This document shows, in pieces, positions 30,588 through 38,162 of a DNA stretch of 64,000 bases. The stretch is taken from positions 1-64,000 of the forward strand of contig CAIMFV010000012.1 in assembly GCA_903840435.1 (NCBI GenBank), read 5' to 3'. Below the pieces are notes generated by a model. The model did no database searches. It had not been told where the DNA came from and was given only the letters and a program-made list of their open reading frames with translations. Source of the stretch: an uncultured Caulobacterales bacterium. GTDB lineage: Bacteria > Pseudomonadota > Alphaproteobacteria > Caulobacterales > Caulobacteraceae. A program made the translations under genes and the position numbers. The first letter of the stretch is position 1. Each line of letters starts with the position of its first letter.

Positions 30588-32864
30588 TTGCGGCTCATTC
30601 TCCCTCTCGCCCTTGTCCTCAGCCTCTTGGGGCAGACCTCTGTGCAGGCTGAGCCAGCGGCTCCAGCGCTCGGTCCGGGGCATCTGACCCCGGAAAGGGT
30701 CTTTGCCGACCCTGATCTTTCGGGAGAAACAGCGCGGGGCGTTAAGCTGTCGCCCGATGGTCGCCTCGTCACCTTTTTGAAGGCCAAGACGAGCGACCAA
30801 ACCGCGCTTGATTTGTGGGCCGCGCCCACCGAAGGCACAGCGCCGCCGCACCTTCTGATCGATTCCTCCGCGCTCGAGCCCAAGGGCGCGGAACTGAGCG
30901 AAGCCGAAAAGTCACGCCGGGAACGTCAGCGCATTTCGAGCCACGGCGTGGTTGATTATGACTGGGATGATCAGGGCAAGGTGATCTTGGCCCCGGCCGG
31001 CGGCGAAATCTATTTGGCCGATGTGGCGACGGGGGCGGTGGCGCGCCGGATCGCCAAACCGGCCTCAGGCAGCGATGCGACCGATGCCAAGGTCTCGCCA
31101 AAAGGCGGCTATTTGAGCTTTGTGCGCGACGGCGCCGTCTTTGTCGCGCCACTGCGCGCAGGCCCGGAAAACCAGATCACACCGTCCGCCAGCGCGAGCA
31201 TTACCTATGGCGTGGCGGAATTCGTCGCCCAAGAGGAAATGGGCCGCGACACCGGCTATTGGTGGCGCCCTGATGACGGGGCCATTGCCTATGCAAGGGT
31301 GGATGAGAGCGGCGTCGACAGTGTGCCGCGCTTTGACATTGGCGCTCACGGCGCGACTGTTGTTGCGCAAGCCTATCCGCGCGCTGGGCGGCCAAACGCC
31401 AAGGTGGCGCTGTTTATCCATAGCTTGAGCGGCGGCAAGGATGTGGCTGTCGATCTTGGGGCCAATAGCGACATCTATCTGGCGCGTGTCGATTGGGCGG
31501 CAGACGGCAGCATACTCTATGTACAGCGCGAAAGCCGCGATCAAAGGACGCTCGACCTCTTAGCCGTCGATCCGAAGACAGGGGCTGCGAAGGTCATTCT
31601 GACCGAACATGAAAGCCCGTGGATCAACCTCAATTCAGATTTTCGCGCCCTCAAGAGCGGTGAATTCTTGTGGGCCTCGGAACGGACCGGCTTTAACCAC
31701 CTCTATCTCTACAGCAAGGATGGGACCCTGATCCGGCCGGTGACGTCTGGCCCCTTCCCCCTGTTATCCCACGAACGCAATGGCGCGATTGTTGGGCTCG
31801 ATGAACAAAAGGGTCTTGTCTATGTCCTGGCCTCGCCCGCGACCCCGATTGAGCGCCACCTGTTCGTCGCCGATTATCGCCACGGCGGCACCTTAAAGCC
31901 GATCACCTCTGGCCATGGCTGGTGGTCCATCGCCATGAGCAAGGCAGCCAATGCCTTTGTTGGCGGCTATTCTGACCCCGCCACCCCGCCCCAAACCGCT
32001 CTCTATGGCATTGATGGCGCAAGACGCCGCTTCATTGTCGAAAACAAGCTGGACGCCAGTCACCCCTACTTCCCCTTTGCCGCGACGCGTCCGGAGCCCG
32101 AGTTTGGCACCTTAACCGCCGAGGATGGTCAAACCCTGCACTATGTCTTGATCAAGCCGGTCGGCTTTGACCCGAAAAAATCCTATCCAGCCATTATCGA
32201 GGTCTATGGCGGGCCCGGCGTCCAATTGGTCACCCGGGCGTGGCGCAGCCCCGGCGAGCGCCTGTTTTCGGAAGCGGGTTATGTGCTGTTCCAGCTCGAC
32301 AACCGGGGATCGTTCAATCGCGGGCTTGCCTTTGAAGCCCCCATCTTCGGCAAGCTGGGGGAAGCCGAGGTCCATGACCAGCTCGTCGGCCTGCGCTATG
32401 TCCAATCCTTGCCTTACGTGGACCCGAAACGGGTTGGCGTTACCGGCTGGTCCTATGGCGGCTATATGACCTTGCGCCTGTTGACCGAGCCGGGGGCAGG
32501 CTTTGCGGCTGGCGCGGCGGGCGGGCCTCCGTCCGACTGGCGGCTCTACGATACCCACTATACGGAGCGCTATATGGGTAATCCGAATGTCAGCGCAGAG
32601 GCCTATGATCGCGCCGGGCTGATGCTGCGCTTGAAGGACCTCAAGGGCCGCCTCCTTCTCATGCACGGCATGGCAGACGACAATGTGGTGTTTGAAAACT
32701 CCACCCGCATCATGGCCGAGCTTCAGACCCAAGCCATCACCTTTGATCTGATGCTCTATCCCGGCCAACGCCATGGGGTGCACGGTCAGACGCTGCGGTT
32801 GCAACAGATGCGCACCTGGCTGGAATTCTTTCAACGCACCTTGGGCGGTCCGCGAGATCGCTAG
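30588..32864 (+). CDS. Exported dipeptidyl peptidase IV-like S9 peptidase
   Basis: A 758-residue S9B peptidase releasing X-Pro or X-Ala dipeptides. The likely start is TTG 30588 (MRLILPLALVLSLLGQTSVQ, a signal peptide), preceded by CAGGAT. The propeller carries the double-Glu motif EFVAQEEMGRDTGYWW that binds the substrate N-terminus in DPP-IV. The triad is Ser622 (GWSYGGYM), Asp697 (HGMADDNV) and His729 (GQRHGVHG). SDWRLYDTHYTERYMGNP is the usual DPP-IV block. It follows the acyl-CoA dehydrogenase after 64 bp, but the functions are unrelated. Its 3' end lies 50 bp before the first duplicated segment. Confidence 0.94.
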   Translation: MRLILPLALVLSLLGQTSVQAEPAAPALGPGHLTPERVFADPDLSGETARGVKLSPDGRLVTFLKAKTSDQTALDLWAAPTEGTAPPHLLIDSSALEPKGAELSEAEKSRRERQRISSHGVVDYDWDDQGKVILAPAGGEIYLADVATGAVARRIAKPASGSDATDAKVSPKGGYLSFVRDGAVFVAPLRAGPENQITPSASASITYGVAEFVAQEEMGRDTGYWWRPDDGAIAYARVDESGVDSVPRFDIGAHGATVVAQAYPRAGRPNAKVALFIHSLSGGKDVAVDLGANSDIYLARVDWAADGSILYVQRESRDQRTLDLLAVDPKTGAAKVILTEHESPWINLNSDFRALKSGEFLWASERTGFNHLYLYSKDGTLIRPVTSGPFPLLSHERNGAIVGLDEQKGLVYVLASPATPIERHLFVADYRHGGTLKPITSGHGWWSIAMSKAANAFVGGYSDPATPPQTALYGIDGARRRFIVENKLDASHPYFPFAATRPEPEFGTLTAEDGQTLHYVLIKPVGFDPKKSYPAIIEVYGGPGVQLVTRAWRSPGERLFSEAGYVLFQLDNRGSFNRGLAFEAPIFGKLGEAEVHDQLVGLRYVQSLPYVDPKRVGVTGWSYGGYMTLRLLTEPGAGFAAGAAGGPPSDWRLYDTHYTERYMGNPNVSAEAYDRAGLMLRLKDLKGRLLLMHGMADDNVVFENSTRIMAELQTQAITFDLMLYPGQRHGVHGQTLRLQQMRTWLEFFQRTLGGPRDR

Positions 32865-32913
32865 AGTATCCGTGATGGTCAAGCCGCGCGCGGCAGGGTT
32901 GGGAATTTCCAAC

Positions 32914-33199
32914 TCCATTACCTGAAACATCTCATTTTCCACCTTGACGCGACGCATTTTGCCTGAATTATTTCTTTGGGTTGCAAATAGACCCTAAGGT
33001 TGCTCGCCATGGCGTTTAATCCCAATGAACCGCGCGACAAATTCGGGCGATGGACGAGCTTTGGTGGCGCCCTGTCCGGCGGTGACGGCCGTCGGCGACC
33101 GCGCCCCATTCGGCCGCAAGATCGGCGGGTACGCCGCGAAACCCGGCCATTTCGAGCCTTTGGCATCAATGGAGAGGTCCGCTATCTCGGCGAGCATGG
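32914..33199 (+). repeat. Duplicated segment, copy 1 (promoter plus N-terminal module)
   Basis: This 286-bp segment is nearly identical to 34080-34359. It covers about 95 bp of upstream DNA and the first ~64 codons of the gene at 33009. About 8 mismatches fall in the upstream part and about 13 in the coding part, with one 6-bp in-frame indel. The similarity stops abruptly after the codons for GEHG, where the two genes acquire unrelated tails. Confidence 0.95.
32944..32971 (+). promoter_or_regulatory. Candidate promoter of module gene 1
   Basis: TTGACG (32944-32949), a 16-nt spacer and AATTAT (32966-32971) lie about 40 bp before the start codon. The same pair is kept in copy 2 (34110-34137) although the spacer has diverged, which supports function. 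Confidence 0.5.
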
Positions 33200-33365
33200 T
33201 CCCGCCTCCCCTGACACGCCTAGGGGTACGATCGAAGACTCAAAAAATCACGATTTGAAAGTGCGCACCAAGAATGAGCGCTCGGAACCGAAGCCTTGGG
33301 AAAAGCTGGCTACGCAACCGATCCCGAATATACAAGAAACTCATCCACATCATGAAAATGTTTGA
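33009..33365 (+). CDS. Arg-rich GRWT-motif module protein 1 (possible toxin remnant)
   Basis: A 118-residue protein, not a named family. ATG 33009 follows AAGG. The first ~64 residues are shared with the gene at 34175: MAFNPNEPRDKFGRWTSFGG, then an Arg-rich stretch ending INGEVRYLGEHG. The NPNxPRDxxGRWT pattern recalls the RDxxGRWT/GGRWT motif seen near the variable domain in phage-head-linked and polymorphic toxins (from memory). The unique tail is hydrophilic and ends HPHHENV. In the shared part 9 of about 13 differences between copies fall at third codon positions and the indel is 6 bp, so this frame is the coding one. The tail is too short for a typical toxin domain and may be truncated. 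Confidence 0.7.
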   Translation: MAFNPNEPRDKFGRWTSFGGALSGGDGRRRPRPIRPQDRRVRRETRPFRAFGINGEVRYLGEHGPASPDTPRGTIEDSKNHDLKVRTKNERSEPKPWEKLATQPIPNIQETHPHHENV

Positions 33366-33400
33366 CCTTTTTAAATATAATTTAAAAGAATATAAGTGAA

Positions 33401-33958
33401 ATGATTGTATTGATTAATCCCCCTTCTTTAATTCATGATTTTTATACGGCCTATACCCAAGACGATGCGAGTACCGGGTCGGCGTTAGCGCAAAAGCTCC
33501 CGAAACAATTTCTTCGCCCAAAAATACGGCACTGGTATCGCCTTGCCGACAAGTCAAACTCGTCAATACTGATACCCTCAGCAATATTTCAAAGCTCCCA
33601 TGACCAATTCGGCAGGTCGACCCTTTTCAGTGCTTTTGGGAGGATGGAAATCGTCCTCGAAACCATCGACGAAACTCGATCCGGCTTCCCCGGAAACGAT
33701 CCGCGAGGCGACATGGCGCACGATCAAACCGATTGCGACACATGGCCCCCCGCTTATCTCGTCATCAAACCCCGCCTCGCCGCGATGTCCTGCGCGAAAA
33801 GGGGAAGAACGCGCTACTATATTGCCAAATATACACAGTGGGGTGCGTTTCGATTCTGGGCCGACTATGACTCAGATAAGGCCGATTTCTGGAACCCGGT
33901 CATTGAAAAAATGAGCAATTCGATGCGGCAAGTGAAACGACTTGAAACGCCTTACTGA
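33401..33958 (+). CDS. Hypothetical protein downstream of module 1 (possible immunity protein)
   Basis: A 185-residue protein without signal peptide or membrane segment; I do not recognise the family. It is Tyr/Trp-rich, with a C-terminal FRFWADYDSDKADFWNPVIE followed by KMSNSMRQVKR. Base composition is less GC-rich than the neighbouring core genes, and the 35-bp gap before it is almost entirely A and T. No strong ribosome site precedes ATG 33401. Position directly after a module gene suggests an immunity partner, which is inference only. A short hairpin (33963-33982) follows the stop. Confidence 0.6.
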   Translation: MIVLINPPSLIHDFYTAYTQDDASTGSALAQKLPKQFLRPKIRHWYRLADKSNSSILIPSAIFQSSHDQFGRSTLFSAFGRMEIVLETIDETRSGFPGNDPRGDMAHDQTDCDTWPPAYLVIKPRLAAMSCAKRGRTRYYIAKYTQWGAFRFWADYDSDKADFWNPVIEKMSNSMRQVKRLETPY

Positions 33959-33962
33959 AGTC

Positions 33963-33982
33963 GGAAGGGAACGTCCCCTTCC
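33963..33982 (+). terminator. Possible terminator after the 185-residue protein gene
   Basis: The arms GGAAGGG and CCCTTCC pair around a six-base loop, 5 bp after the stop codon. No T-run follows, so termination is uncertain. The remaining bases to 34079 hold no visible gene. Confidence 0.35.
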
Positions 33983-34079
33983 CCAATCCCGCCACCCCTG
34001 GCTGATCTGGCCAATCTCGCCCCCTAGACCTCGATTAGCAACGAGAGCTTGACCAAGGCGAGCGGATCACGCGGCATAA

Positions 34080-34359
34080 TCCATTACCTGAAACATCTCT
34101 TTTTCCATCTTGACGCGATGCGTTTTGGCTGAATTATTTCTTTGGGTTGTAAATAGACCTTAAGGTTGCTCGCTATGGCGTTTAATCCCAATGAACCGGG
34201 CGATAAATTCGGGCGGTGGACCAGCTTTGGCGGTGCCCTGTCCGGCGGTGACGGCCGTCGGCGACCCCTTCGGTCGCAAGATCGGCGGGTGCGCCGGGAA
34301 ACTCGGCCATTTCGAGCCTCTGGCATCAATGGAGAGGTCCGCTATCTCGGCGAGCATGG
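34080..34359 (+). repeat. Duplicated segment, copy 2
   Basis: The second copy of the 32914-33199 segment, 280 bp, beginning TCCATTACCTGAAACATCTC. It starts 1166 bp after copy 1 in the same orientation. It includes the promoter-like region, ribosome site and first ~62 codons of the gene at 34175. Confidence 0.95.
34110..34137 (+). promoter_or_regulatory. Candidate promoter of module gene 2
   Basis: TTGACG (34110-34115) and AATTAT (34132-34137) with a 16-nt spacer, the same arrangement as in copy 1. Confidence 0.5.
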
Positions 34360-34411
34360 CTTTGGGGAGATTGGGCGGGGCGGCGGCGCGGTAAATTTTA
34401 GGCGATATTAA
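34175..34411 (+). CDS. Arg-rich GRWT-motif module protein 2, short
   Basis: A 78-residue paralogue of the gene at 33009. It begins MAFNPNEPGDKFGRWTSFGG, lacks two residues of the Arg-rich part through an in-frame 6-bp deletion, and after GEHG has only a 16-residue Gly-rich tail (FGEIGRGGGAVNFRRY). It looks like a module from which the C-terminal domain has been lost. ATG 34175 follows TAAGG. An AT-rich gap of 60 bp separates it from a gene for an exported Ivy-like protein. See the first copy for the argument that this frame is coding. Confidence 0.65.
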   Translation: MAFNPNEPGDKFGRWTSFGGALSGGDGRRRPLRSQDRRVRRETRPFRASGINGEVRYLGEHGFGEIGRGGGAVNFRRY

Positions 34412-34471
34412 TTATTGTAAATTTTTATACGTATAATCTCAGAAATAAAAGATAGTATTATTGGGGATAGT

Positions 34472-34975
34472 ATGAATAAATACGCGTTAAAATTAATGAC
34501 GGCCTTGTATTTATTTAGCGCATTTTCAGCTAAATCATCGGATAGTGACATAAATATTTCAATGAAAGTCGTTTTTAATTCTATTCGTCACGAATTTGGA
34601 GCAATGCGCGGAAGCTACATCACGCCAAGATCGCTCGTCAGCGAACAGTTTGTCGAGGCATTGCAGGACGTGACCGACGAGACCAGGTTACCCGATGGAA
34701 ACTATCTCATCGCCGGTTGCAGACCTCATAGCTGTATCGAAGAGGCTGCGGTTATCCTGACACCAGCCGGAGGGATCATAGCGATGGGCCTGATAAATTT
34801 TCATTGCCACGTCTCAACGGCCGGTGCGACGGCGTGTGACGCAAACCCTCATCTCTCAATATTTCTCAAGTCCGGGGAAGATAAGACGAGCCTATCACAG
34901 CGGCTTATAGATTGGGCAAAACGTCAAACGTCAATTGAGGCGACGGAAACGCGCAATTTTGGGATTGGCCGTTGA
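34472..34975 (+). CDS. Exported Ivy-like lysozyme-inhibitor-type protein
   Basis: A 167-residue protein with signal peptide MNKYALKLMTALYLFSAFSA, probably periplasmic. The central DGNYLIAGCRPHSCIEEAAV closely follows the active loop of Ivy lysozyme inhibitors (CKPHDC followed by a short AV strand), and GGIIAMGLINFHC fits the next strand. Two further Cys (CHV and CDA) follow. Ivy proteins block lysozyme with the His of this loop. Next to a toxin-like module gene it may be immunity against a muramidase effector (inference). The gene is clearly AT-richer than the core genes, which suggests transfer. Confidence 0.6.
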   Translation: MNKYALKLMTALYLFSAFSAKSSDSDINISMKVVFNSIRHEFGAMRGSYITPRSLVSEQFVEALQDVTDETRLPDGNYLIAGCRPHSCIEEAAVILTPAGGIIAMGLINFHCHVSTAGATACDANPHLSIFLKSGEDKTSLSQRLIDWAKRQTSIEATETRNFGIGR

Positions 34976-35346
34976 ACAAACTCAATTTTTAAAATTTATT
35001 TCAAGCCATAAAACTTCTCCTATTTTCAAGTTTATCCAAATTCACATCACTATGTTGATTTTCAACAGCTGCTAGCAATCTGAAGCATCGGCCAGGACCT
35101 TGAAACTTTCAACAGGACGCTACGTCCAGCGCCCGCGAGACCACCGGCTCGACCGAACGAGTTGCGCATTAGCGCCGTGCCAAATGCCGGGGACGATGCT
35201 CGCGGCCTCGCAAAGGCGGCGATTGGGCAAGGCCGTTTCGCGGCCTTAAGGCCCCCTACCCCTTAGGTCTGGCGCCCAGAAGGGGATTGAGCCACACTGT
35301 TTTTGGCGCGATCACGACGCCGAACGACATTTGCGGGAGGCGCGCC
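34976..35346. other. Gene-poor junction between island and core chromosome
   Basis: The first ~120 bp are AT-rich like the island; from about 35090 the composition returns to the GC-rich background. No gene, tRNA or clear att-like repeat was seen. A short inverted repeat GGCCG..CGGCC lies near 35237-35255. GGGAGG at 35334-35339 is the ribosome site for the next gene. Confidence 0.5.
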
Positions 35347-36636
35347 TTGGACTTTTCCCTACCCTCTGATCTCGTCGATTATCTGGCCGAGCTTGACCGG
35401 TTCATCGCGGCAGAAATCGCGCCCTTGCAAGCGCAAGATGACAATGAGCGGTTCTTTGATCATCGCCGCGAGTGGGCGCGCACCGATTGGGACCAGGGCG
35501 GCTTGCCGCGTCATGATTGGGAACAGCTTTTGGGGGAGGCGCGCCGTCGCGCCCGCGCGGCTGGCCATCTAACCCGCGCCCTGCCGGTGGAGTTTGGCGG
35601 GCAAGGCTGTGGCAATCTGTGGATGGCGGTCATTCGCGAGCATCTGGCCGCCAAGGGGCTTGGCCTTTTTAATGACCTGCAGAATGAACATTCGATTGTG
35701 GGCAATTTTCCCATAGTCATCATGTTGCGCGACTTCGGCACGCCCGAGCAAAAGGCCGAGTTCATCCCAGGGAGCATTGCAGGAACCCACCGCATCGCCT
35801 TTGGCCTGACCGAGCCCGACCACGGGTCGGACGCCACCTTTATGGAGACCCGCGCCGTGCGCGAAACCCGCGACGGCGTATCGGGCTGGCGGATTGATGG
35901 CGAGAAGATGTGGACGACGGGTATGCATGTCGCCACCCATTGCGCCACATTCGCAAGGACTGAGGGCAAGGATGGCGATGCGCGCGGCATCTCCTGCTTC
36001 CTGGTCCCGTCGGAGACACCGGGCGTCAAGGTCGAGGAATATCTTTGGACCTTCAACATGCCGACCGACCATCCCCGCGTCAGCTTCACCAATGTCTTTG
36101 TGCCCGATAACGCGCTCTTCGGACCGCCTGGAGGCGGCTTGGCCTTGGCCCAGTCCTTTGTGCATGAAAACCGTATTCGACAGGCGGCAAGCTCGCTGGG
36201 TGCGGCGGTCTTTTGCATCGAGGAGAGCGTTGCCTATGCCAAGGCGCGCAAGCCGTTCGGCAAGCCGCTGGCTGACAACCAAGCCATCCAATGGCCCTTG
36301 GTGGAACTTGCGACACAGGCTGAGATGTTGCGCCTTTTGATCCGCAAGACCGCGTGGGAAATGGACCAGATGCCCCACCCAGAGGTGGAGAAGCGCCTCT
36401 CCGACAAGGTCTCCATGTGCAATTACTGGGCAAACCGCCTGGTTTGCGAAGCCGCTGACCGCGCCATGCAGGTCCATGGTGGCATTGGCTATTCGCGCCA
36501 CAAACCCTTCGAGCACATCTATCGCCACCACAGACGCTATCGCATCACCGAGGGCTCGGAAGAAATTCAGATGCGCAAGGTCGCGGCCTTCTTATTTGGC
36601 AAACTTGGCCCCCGTCGCGAGCCGAAACCGACTTAA
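35347..36636 (+). CDS. Acyl-CoA dehydrogenase
   Basis: A 429-residue acyl-CoA dehydrogenase, unlinked to the pair at 28-30 kb. I choose TTG 35347, giving (M)DFSLPSDLVDYLAELDRFI. GGGAGG lies 7 nt upstream, and the alternative TTG at 35287 adds 20 residues without support. The FAD/substrate loop is FGLTEPDHGSDATFMETRAV, followed by WRIDGEKMWTTGMHVATHC. The C-terminal MQVHGGIGYSRHKPFEHIYR and ITEGSEEIQMRKVAAFL are typical. Its last four bases overlap the stop of the convergent epimerase gene. Confidence 0.92.
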   Translation: MDFSLPSDLVDYLAELDRFIAAEIAPLQAQDDNERFFDHRREWARTDWDQGGLPRHDWEQLLGEARRRARAAGHLTRALPVEFGGQGCGNLWMAVIREHLAAKGLGLFNDLQNEHSIVGNFPIVIMLRDFGTPEQKAEFIPGSIAGTHRIAFGLTEPDHGSDATFMETRAVRETRDGVSGWRIDGEKMWTTGMHVATHCATFARTEGKDGDARGISCFLVPSETPGVKVEEYLWTFNMPTDHPRVSFTNVFVPDNALFGPPGGGLALAQSFVHENRIRQAASSLGAAVFCIEESVAYAKARKPFGKPLADNQAIQWPLVELATQAEMLRLLIRKTAWEMDQMPHPEVEKRLSDKVSMCNYWANRLVCEAADRAMQVHGGIGYSRHKPFEHIYRHHRRYRITEGSEEIQMRKVAAFLFGKLGPRREPKPT

Positions 36637-37601
36637 ACCTGGTGATAGGCCCGGTACCAGGCGACGAATTTCGGCAACCCCTCTTCCAGCGGCACCTTGG
36701 GCTGATAGCCACAAAGGGCGTGGAGGCGGCCAATATCGGCGAATGTGGCGGTGACGTCGCCGGGCTGCATGGGGTGGAAATGCTTGTCCGCCGGGCGGCC
36801 AATGGCGGTCTCTAGGATCTCAATCATGCGCAAAAGCCCAACCGGGCGGCTGTCGCCAATATTGAACAGGCGATGGTCGCCGTCGCGTCCCGGATGATCG
36901 AGCACGCCGATCACACCATCGATAATATCGTCAATATAGGTGAAGTCGCGCGCCATGCGTCCTTCGCCAAACACAGGCAGGGGTTCGCCAGCCAAGATTT
37001 TAGCGGTAAAGCTATAATAGGCCATGTCTGGGCGGCCCATGGGTCCATAGACGGTGAAGAAGCGAAGGCCAGTGGCGCGAAGGCCGTAAAGCGGCGCATA
37101 GGCCTCGCTCATCAATTCCGCCGCGCGCTTGGTGGCGGCATAGAGCGATACGGGGCGTTCAGCCGGATCGGATTCAGAAAACCCTCCTGACGCCGCTCGG
37201 TCGCCATAGACGGATGAGGACGAGGCATAGATGAGGTGCGGTCGGCTCTTGCCATGCCGACAGGCCTCGAGGGCTGCCAGATGGCCCGCCAGATTAGCGC
37301 GTTCATAGGCAAAGGGATGATCGAGCGAGTAGCGGACCCCCGCCTGGGCGGCCAAGTGGATCAGAGCCCGGGGCTCGGCCTCTGCCACGAGACTGCGCAA
37401 GACCTCAGGCTCAGCAATATCGGCGCGGACTAGCCGAAACTTGGGGTGGGACATCAGCTTCGCCACCCTGGCTTCTTTTAGGGCTGGATCGTAATAGGCG
37501 TTGAAAACATCAACCCCGATCACGGTTTCCCCCCGCGCGAGCAGGCGTTCGCAGAGCGACGATCCGATAAATCCCGCCGCACCGGTTACAATCAGGGTCA
37601 A
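36633..37601 (-). CDS. NAD-dependent nucleotide-sugar epimerase (UDP-glucuronate 4-epimerase-like)
   Basis: A 322-residue extended short-chain dehydrogenase. The Rossmann motif is VTGAAGFIGSSLCERLLARG, then VIGVDVFNAYYDPALKEARV, a string characteristic of UDP-glucuronate 4-epimerases. The catalytic YxxxK is in SLYAATKRAAELMSEAYAPL, and substrate motifs include LRFFTVYGPMGRPDMAYYSF. It supplies sugar nucleotides for capsule, LPS or exopolysaccharide. No glycosyltransferase genes are adjacent. It is convergent with, and overlaps by 4 bp, the acyl-CoA dehydrogenase gene. Confidence 0.9.
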   Translation of the reverse strand: MTLIVTGAAGFIGSSLCERLLARGETVIGVDVFNAYYDPALKEARVAKLMSHPKFRLVRADIAEPEVLRSLVAEAEPRALIHLAAQAGVRYSLDHPFAYERANLAGHLAALEACRHGKSRPHLIYASSSSVYGDRAASGGFSESDPAERPVSLYAATKRAAELMSEAYAPLYGLRATGLRFFTVYGPMGRPDMAYYSFTAKILAGEPLPVFGEGRMARDFTYIDDIIDGVIGVLDHPGRDGDHRLFNIGDSRPVGLLRMIEILETAIGRPADKHFHPMQPGDVTATFADIGRLHALCGYQPKVPLEEGLPKFVAWYRAYHQV

Positions 37602-37685
37602 GCGCCTCGCCTCTTCAGCATGGCTGTCCTCATCTCTGTCCTAGGGCTGACTGTGGGGCACGCCCACCCGTCGCCGCACGCGCTC

Positions 37686-37964
37686 CTACCCCGGATGGCC
37701 GCCTTCGCCAAGCCCAGGGCGTGCAGCCACCTCCGCACCTGCGTCGGTCAGCCGACACACCAACCATTCGGGCGCAAGCGGATTAGAGAACCACCGCTCA
37801 GCCCAACCACTGGCAATGCAGGCGCGAATCACTTGGGGCTTGATCGGTTGGCCTTCGGCGTCGAACAGAGGTAATTTACGGCCGGGCTGATCGAGGCCCA
37901 GTCGAAGATAGGCCAATTCAGCCCGTTTTGGCGCAGACTTAGGGTTTAAACCCGGTTCGGTCAT
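37686..37964 (-). CDS. Conserved hypothetical protein
   Basis: A 92-residue protein from ATG 37964 with GAGGGCGAGCG just upstream; the ATG at 37988 would add eight residues. Readable parts are PKRAELAYLRLGLDQPGRKL, PLFDAEGQPIKPQVIRACIA and ASGWAERWFSNPLAPEWLVC followed by RLTDAG. This layout resembles short conserved proteins of unknown function in other Alphaproteobacteria (from memory), possibly winged-helix-like. No function is assigned. Confidence 0.7.
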   Translation of the reverse strand: MTEPGLNPKSAPKRAELAYLRLGLDQPGRKLPLFDAEGQPIKPQVIRACIASGWAERWFSNPLAPEWLVCRLTDAGAEVAARPGLGEGGHPG

Positions 37965-38162
37965 CGCTCGCCCTCGCCAATTCCTCACCGAGCATAAATT
38001 AACCCCTGCTTTCCAGACAAGCGCCGCGATTCGTCCCTTTCGCAGCTTCGATGAAACCGTTAGCCTTTGTTTGAAGACTAAAGAATCTCAGCTTCCGGAA
38101 CATTGGGGCGCCCGACCCACCAGGTGTCAGGTCCCACTCCATAAGTCCGGCAGGGACACAGT
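37965..38162. promoter_or_regulatory. Divergent spacer before the tipN-like gene
   Basis: A 198-bp spacer between a minus-strand hypothetical and the plus-strand coiled-coil gene. It contains the presumed promoters. CGGCAGGGACACAGT just before 38163 is the only ribosome-site candidate. No palindrome or consensus cell-cycle regulator site was identified by eye. Confidence 0.35.

Noticed and set aside
32112-32957. A 281-codon minus-strand frame starting near the first duplicated segment
   Set aside because: It is almost entirely antisense to the DPP-IV-like gene. In copy 2 of the duplication the corresponding frame loses its start and stops quickly, and the differences are not third-position biased.
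33025-33258. Alternative plus-strand frame across module 1
   Set aside because: Differences between the two copies cluster at third positions only in the MAFNPNEP frame, so this overlapping frame is not the one under selection.
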